A stretch of DNA of 64,000 nucleotides, from positions 1,368,652 to 1,432,651 of the forward strand of contig FJOG01000002.1 in the NCBI GenBank assembly GCA_900073065.1. Reading direction: 5' to 3'. Source of the stretch: Phialocephala subalpina. Taxonomy: Eukaryota > Ascomycota > Leotiomycetes > Helotiales > Mollisiaceae. The number at the start of each line of letters is the position of its first letter. Position 1 is the first letter of the stretch. Below, one piece after another: positions 58,007 through 64,000 of this stretch. The position numbers and the translations under genes were made by a program. The notes under the pieces are model-generated. The model saw nothing but the letters and a program-made list of their open reading frames with translations, ran no database searches and was not told the origin of the DNA.

Positions 58007-59175
58007 TGCTCGAGTGCGGTGTTGTCGTAGCTGGCGGATTGCGAAAAGGGGTTGGTAGTTTCTTGTGTCCAAGGTACCTTAAATATTCGCAAGTCGAGGT
58101 TGTGCGCGCTAAAAAGTTTGCAGCAGTTGCACCCTCTTCATGTGTTGGGTTTGCTTGGCTTGCACCTCTTGTGGGTGAATCTTTTGGGATGAAGTTGGAA
58201 GGTGACAAGATGCGTGCATTTCTCGCTTAGCCTTAGGAATCCCTCCTTTTTGGGGCCCACCACTCAAGGCCAACCACCGATTGGCGTGCGGAGATGTAGG
58301 AAAGCTGGTTTTTCGAATTTTTGGGATGATTTGGAAGATGTAGGATGATTTGGTATTTCGAAGGACAAGGTATAGAGGGCATATTGACAAATACTTTGAT
58401 CTGTGGATTTCGTGACCCGTGTACCCCAACACAATTGCAACACTTCTCGCTTGCATAAGCGCGTAATATTGTGTTAGGTTGAAAAACAATAGAAGTTGAG
58501 AAAGGGGCTGCAAAGTTCATGTTATGGCCCTTTCTTTTTTGATCACATAGTTTGGAGTCGAGAAAATTTTCAGTGTCGGTGGTGCATCTCGGGGCGCGTC
58601 TCAGGTTCTTCGCTTCCATGGATGGGATCGTGAGTTCTTGTGAACCTACCAGCGCAACCATACGTAAGCCAGGCCCGAAGGGATCACATCACAGGATAGA
58701 AGTGGTAGCTCAACGAAATAGCATTTGCGAAGAAACAATCGCAATCGGAGACCATTCATGGAAGTCAAGAAATTTTTGAAAATGGCTGTCACGTGGGGGT
58801 CTCCACTGCTCCCCTTGACTCATATAAAGGACCTTGTGTACTTGAAGATGGAATGTTGGTCTTGAAGGTGGCTACCATTTGCCGCAATTACTCTCACTGG
58901 GCTTGCAATACCTTATATAGTATTGTACTGTACAAGTGATGATTGCCAATAATAGCAGTTCTAAAGGCCCTTTTTCTTTCCTACGACGAGACACAATTGA
59001 CTCTCTTTTCCGCTCAGAGATCACCTAAGCGAGAATGTGGTCATCGACATACCCATGATCTTACATCCGGTATATTCGTAACTCCACAGTCTTCTACCCA
59101 GTATCTGGATCCTCAGTCTAGAACTCTAGGTTCTTGATTTTGGTGTTTTGGCAGAAGGTGGAGGCCGCTCAACTC
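58007..59175. other. Intergenic region
   Basis: No supported gene. A motif cctaagcgagaa at about 59028 recalls the end of the short dispersed repeat and of the mariner TIR. Confidence 0.4.
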
Positions 59176-61483
59176 TCAAACCCACCTTCCCTGGTTAAGC
59201 GGCCACCTCCTCCACTTCAAATTCAAAAAATCCGAATCATAAAGCGGCCCAGATTTCGGGCTCCCCAATGGGTACGGCGCAAAAACACCCGAAAAGTACA
59301 TGTACACAATTTCTATCGCCGCATAAAAGAACGCGAATCCAAAAAGCAGTGTCGCAGCAGTGCTTAACGGTGCCTCAGGAATCGTCGGTTCCGCTAAAAT
59401 GAGATGGATGTCCTTCAGGATAGTAGCTTCTCCTGTTCTCGTATTCCGTGTCGTCGAGGTCTCGCTCTCGTTCTCGACTCGTACTCCCGTGATCAATCTC
59501 CTCGTGAGGTAAGTCAGGACCTGATAATAACCCGCCAGAATTCTTGCGAGTCAAAGGAGAGGATCCTTGCAGTTCTTGCTTTAGCGAAGCTTGGAAATCC
59601 GACTTGTTGCGATTCACGGATTTGAGGTATTGGATTCGTCCCGGTGCGACGGGACGTCGGATAGGGATGTGACCGACGCCAGCGAAGGGATCGAGGTTTA
59701 TACTCAGGTGGCTGAAAGAGAGTTGGATGGCAATTGGGCTCGCGAGGAAGACTTTTATGGGGTCAGGGACGCAGTTGGGGGTAGGTGTGAGGTTGAGCGT
59801 GGAATTGGAGTCCCAGCTCAGCATATAGGCTTGACTGAGGCGGTTGATGTACTTTGGGTTACGCATTAGTATGATTCTTGTATGATTCTTGTATGATTGT
59901 GGTATGAAATTGGGGAAACGCACTTCGGTACTGGGATATTCGGCGTAAACTTCAGTGGCGCCGTGAACTTGCATAAACCGCGGCTTCATCATGAGGTTGA
60001 ACGTGGATGGGAAGGGTTGATTGAGAGGGGAATAGAGCTGCCGGACCTGAAAGGGAGACTTGGTTCCTGATAGCCAGGACTGGTAGAGTTTCCTAGAGCG
60101 CACCTCGTCATTGAGCGCTTGATGAATGGACTCCAGTTCCTTGACTACTTTCAATTGTCCCGCTCTCCTAGCGACTGTGAGCGCCGTGTCGCCATATACG
60201 TCTCGAAGACGAGCCTCGATGCCTGCTTGTGCGAGAAGACGGACCACCTCTTCGGGGAACTCGAATCCTCGTACAGCAGCGTAGTGTAAAGGGCTTAGTC
60301 CTGCGTAATCTAGGAAACTTGGTGCCAGGTAATGCTCGTCTAGGAAATTGAGAAGTTTCCGGATGGCGGATACAGGCCAGAGGTAGGATGCGTAATGTAG
60401 AGGAGTAGTACCATGACTATCCCATTCGATGAGATCTCGGATGTCGGTCAAGAGGAGGTCGATACACTCGTTTAGATCTTGTTCGCGCCAATTAAGCTCC
60501 GAATCTTTGGGGATTTCCTTCCATTCAGGGACGTAGATGCGTGCCAATGTCTGGAATGGAGTATTCCCTTGCTGGTCTCGAGCTCGAGCTTCAGCTCCGG
60601 CATCGAGGAGAAGCTTGATGACTCGTGCTCGAGAAATCCAGGGAATTCCAAGTTCTAGAATGGCGCTAGTTTCACAAGAGGTTAATGGCATACAGGCGAA
60701 ATGTAAAGGGGTGAGACCTCGTTCGTTTTCAGCATTCACATCGATTTTGTTTTGCTTCAAGACTTGCTTAACGATTTCGGAATTCCCAGATTGAGCTGCG
60801 ACGTGAAGAGTGGTTGTCTGGTCATGATCACAGTAAGAAACGCCTGCATTCTGCCGTATGAGGAGATCAACGGCGGGGTAGTGTCCGCCCTTGATTGCAT
60901 CAAACAAAGCCGGACTGTCGGGATTGAGAAGATTGGTTGCACTTCCACCGTATGTCCAAGTAATGTAGAGGCAGAAAATGAGAGTGCAGTTGTACAACGT
61001 TGCTGCATCGGCGTTGGAATGAAGTTCGGTGTTCGATGCGGTTGCCAGAGGTGAAAGGAGTTGGTAGGCATTTAGGACATTTCCTTCGAGGATGCTCACC
61101 TCTAATTCTGACCGGGTGATCTTTCGTCCTCTTTGTTGTTTGCTTCGTAGTGAGTATAGAAGTTCCTCGATTTGATGCTTGTACTTCATTGAGTGTCCCT
61201 CTACATCTTCGTGCTCGTCAAAAATAACGTCCTCGTTGTATTTCTTGCTACTTTCGCTTCTCCAAGTTTGCTGGAGGAGATGCACACAATCTATTGGCGT
61301 TTCCAACATTATCTCATCAAATGATTTTATCACGATTGATACGCACTCTTTGCCCTTCCCTATGACGGCTTCATATAGCAGATGGAAAAGATCAGAGCAA
61401 TCTTGTTCTCCTGACATGGGGAATATGACTCGAGCGAGTAGTTTAGGTAAGTTGGGTTGTGCAGCGAAAGATGCTGCATTCAT
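59176..61483 (-). CDS. Ankyrin-repeat protein, possibly membrane-anchored
   Basis: Preferred model: exons 61483-59924, 59851-59485, 59393-59176; 714 residues. The intron 59923-59852 (72 nt) is in frame but has gtgcgt, tactaat and aaag signals, so it is probably real. The last intron, gtacga to cattttag, moves into a frame with a clear membrane segment (AATLLFGFAFFYAAIEIVY) and a basic tail; reading through instead gives a 702-residue soluble protein ending at 59375. Ankyrin repeats run from about residue 195 to 450 (TTLHVAAQSGNSEIVKQVL, GLTPLHFAC, GTTPLHYAS, GLSPLHYAAVRG). The N-terminal 190 residues are helical and unassigned. Role unknown; ankyrin repeats imply protein binding. Confidence 0.72.
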
Positions 61484-61639
61484 AATTTTCGGCCTCCAAA
61501 GCGATTGAGAGACTGGGAGTGTTCCTGGCTTAAGATTTTGTGTTGTCAGTTAAGGACTCGTAATCTGTGACGATGGTCTCAATGCGATGGGGAAATTGTA
61601 GCATGTTAGCATAAGGCCGCATCATCAGTTATATCACAT

Positions 61640-64000
61640 CTCACTAGGCGGTTTGGCCTAAAGCCGATATTTTAGTAAAAGCATTATATCAAGTAAATAT
61701 TTCCACTTAGCTAAATAAATAGATTTAATATTAATACCATATATTTTGCCTTTAACCGCTTTTATAACTAATAGTTATTAGTATTATTACTCATATTAGG
61801 TTTCTACTTATTAATCACTCGATTTAAAACCCATTGCGTTATCCCTTATTCGGTATTTCTACTTAAATCTCCCTCGAAAATATATAAATAATTTTACTTA
61901 TTACTAAAACGCCTTAATTACTATTACCAACTTTACTAGCGTAACTTTACTATACTTCGTTATAAGAAAATACCCTTTTTATTATAGCTAATATCCAAAG
62001 AAACGTAATTATCCTAATCGATAAAACAAACTAAGACGATTTCCTGGAATCCACTAAGGTTATTACTATAAAGGAAAACATCTGGAAATATATAAACCTT
62101 AGAGTATCTATAAAGGAAATTCTGGTCTTAAACCATAATAAACCAATTAAGCTAAACCCCTCGGAATTCTATATCTCAATCTTAATCCTAGTAATTAATA
62201 ATATAATAATAATTATACGATTTACTAAATACTTAAATCTTAACGAAAACAAGAAAAAAGCTATACGTTAAGAGATAAATAATTATAACTACCAAAAAAA
62301 ACTCTAAGATAATTAATATTTAGCTCTTAGCGGTATACGAAAGCATATTTATAATATTATAAACAAAAACAACTAAATATATTACGAAAACTATAAAAAC
62401 CCACATAAAATAATATTTAACCTATAATAAGAATTTGCCCCTATAAAATAAGCACGAGAATAACAAATCACCACCTTATAAAATAAACTAATTATAATTA
62501 CTAAGAACTTAATAAATATAAATATAATCCTTAAGTAATAATATATTATCTACGATAAAAAGAAAAAAATCAAATACTCTAATATAACTAATAATCGATT
62601 TTATTATAAATTCTTAACTTTAATTCGAGATATTATACTTAATTTTACTAATTTTAAGTTTTTTAAATTATTAAACGAGAATAAACTACTTTTTATTAAT
62701 TTCAAAATGCTTTTTCGCAAATATTATAACTAAAAACGCTATAATATAAAACCAGTATATAAATAACATAGTATATTTATTATAACTTAAAACTAAAATA
62801 ATTCTTCTTAACTAGTAACACTTAATAATCGAGATACCTTAGGGAAACCTATAAGTCCTTATATTTGCGGAAACCTCTATTAGTACGAAAATTACTTATA
62901 TATTATCGACGCAAAATAACCTAGGGGGTAAAAGCCAAATTTAAAAAAAAATAAAGGCTAATTAAGGAAATATATAAAAATAATCAAAAGATTATTAAAA
63001 AGGTTAAATTTCTCCGCAAACAAAATAATAAAACGGCAAATAATAATAATAACGCTAATAATAACTTTAGAACAAGTAAAAACAAATTACCCCTCTTAAT
63101 TAACGCAAATCCGGGGAAAGGTTATACTATTTATAATATTAGCACCTCGAGTATAAATATTAACAAGAATTTTAACGATTTTCTCAGGACGAAAAAACTT
63201 ATTACCAAGCCAATAAATACATGGTTTTTTACCAAATTTAATATTACTAAGCTAAGCAAGCTAATTACCACGTCGTTTTTTACTACTTCTAATAAACTCG
63301 AAAATATTATAATTCCAGTTAATATAACATTTTAACTCTTTTTTTATATGGTATTTTTAATTATATAACGTAATTATAAGCTTAAAAATAATTTTATCTT
63401 AAATTCTAAGTTAATAATTTATATTTATAATAACTATAAACGATTTAGCGCCTTTTGGCCCGCAGAAATTAACGAAGTAATTTATATTAATAATAAAAAA
63501 TAATTATTTTAAGATATAATATTATTATTATTATCATAAAATGCCTTAGTTTCCCTTATAGCAAGCTTATTACGTTTAAGAATATAACTTATTATCCTGG
63601 TTTTTAAATTAATATTATTTTTTTATAGTACTTAATGCGCCAAGGAACCCATTAGGATATAAAGTACTTAGTTCTTAAGGAAAATAAATATATAATTTAT
63701 TATATTCCCTTTTGTTATAAGTAATATATACTCGAATATAATCCCCTAAATTACAAATAAGTTATTAACGCGGCTTAAAATTCTTATAAACCCCTTAATT
63801 AAACTATAAGTATTACTAAGAACTAATATAAATATCTTAGATATTTTTACTACGAAATAATTAATTACCTCGAAATAAATACCCATAAAACTAAGGTTAT
63901 CACGAAACACGATTAAAGCTATATCTGCGAGACTTATAAACTCGGAAATACTAAAGAAATTATTTCTAAACGCTTTTATACTCGCGGTAACTAATTATTT
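61640..64000. repeat. AT-rich, stop-saturated block (RIP-like transposon graveyard)
   Basis: From about 61640 to the window end the sequence is strongly A+T-rich, dominated by TA, AA and TT steps, with stops in all frames. Fragments such as the Lys/Asn-rich stretch near 62990-63110 followed by ggggaaagg could be a remnant of a retrotransposon gag-pol polyprotein, but nothing is clear enough to assign a family. No gene can be supported. The block continues beyond the window. Confidence 0.7.

Noticed and set aside
57600..58208. 202-codon minus-strand frame overlapping the small basic protein
   Set aside because: Pro/Thr/Arg-rich in the pattern of a shifted frame. Its 5' part could still be a first exon, but no join in phase was found.
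59404..59625. Plus-strand frames opposite the ankyrin gene
   Set aside because: Antisense shadows, without domain.
1..64000. tRNA, rRNA, CRISPR arrays, bacterial-type operons and ribosome binding sites
   Set aside because: No A/B-box pairs, rRNA segments or regularly spaced repeats were seen; the sequence is eukaryotic, so bacterial signals do not apply.

Overview
The window looks like nuclear DNA of a filamentous ascomycete (Pezizomycotina; the plant-wall enzymes, NLR-type proteins and RIP-like AT-rich islands suggest Leotiomycetes or a related plant-associated group, but this is inference). Reasons: many short 45-75 nt introns with GT-AG (twice GC-AG) borders, a Zn2Cys6 regulator, WSC and GH79/GH28/CE8 secreted proteins, Tc1/mariner relics, and AT-rich blocks whose nonsense changes fit repeat-induced point mutation. 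All gene models below were joined by hand: donor, acceptor and reading phase were checked for each exon, and every multi-exon model sums to a whole number of codons.

Layout. 0-5 kb: Zn2Cys6 transcription factor (+), small cupin protein (-), MDR-type oxidoreductase (+). 6-11 kb: one nine-exon gene (-) for a secreted 1347-residue propeller / Ig-like / triple-WSC protein. 13.8-19.2 kb: a methyltransferase, a GH79 glycosidase and an FAD monooxygenase, all (+). 19.4-24.4 kb: two SRR1-like paralogues (-), the first decayed and flanked by short direct repeats, the second intact with a degenerate mariner element inserted just beyond its stop. 25.1-30.3 kb: divergent pectin genes, exo-polygalacturonase (-) and pectin methylesterase (+), with a second mariner relic between them, then an AT-rich block. 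31.3-41.8 kb: a large NLR/STAND protein (-), a divergent stand-alone alpha/beta-hydrolase related to the NLR N-terminal domain (+), and an AAA ATPase (+). 42.5-46.8 kb: a small F-box-like family protein, an orphan protein and a RIP-damaged pseudogene. 47.5-55.4 kb: central metabolism, with enolase (-), a citrate-synthase-family protein best read as 2-methylcitrate synthase (-), head-to-head with a mitochondrial methylisocitrate lyase (+), and a GNAT acetyltransferase (+). 57.4-61.5 kb: a small basic protein and an ankyrin-repeat protein (-). 61.6-64 kb: an AT-rich, stop-saturated block.

How genes may work together. The two methylcitrate-cycle enzymes share one 0.8 kb intergenic region and would act on propionyl-CoA in mitochondria. 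The polygalacturonase and pectin methylesterase act successively on pectin. The NLR and the neighbouring hydrolase share fold, key motifs and two intron positions, but the NLR copy has lost its nucleophile serine. No tRNA, rRNA or CRISPR array was recognised.
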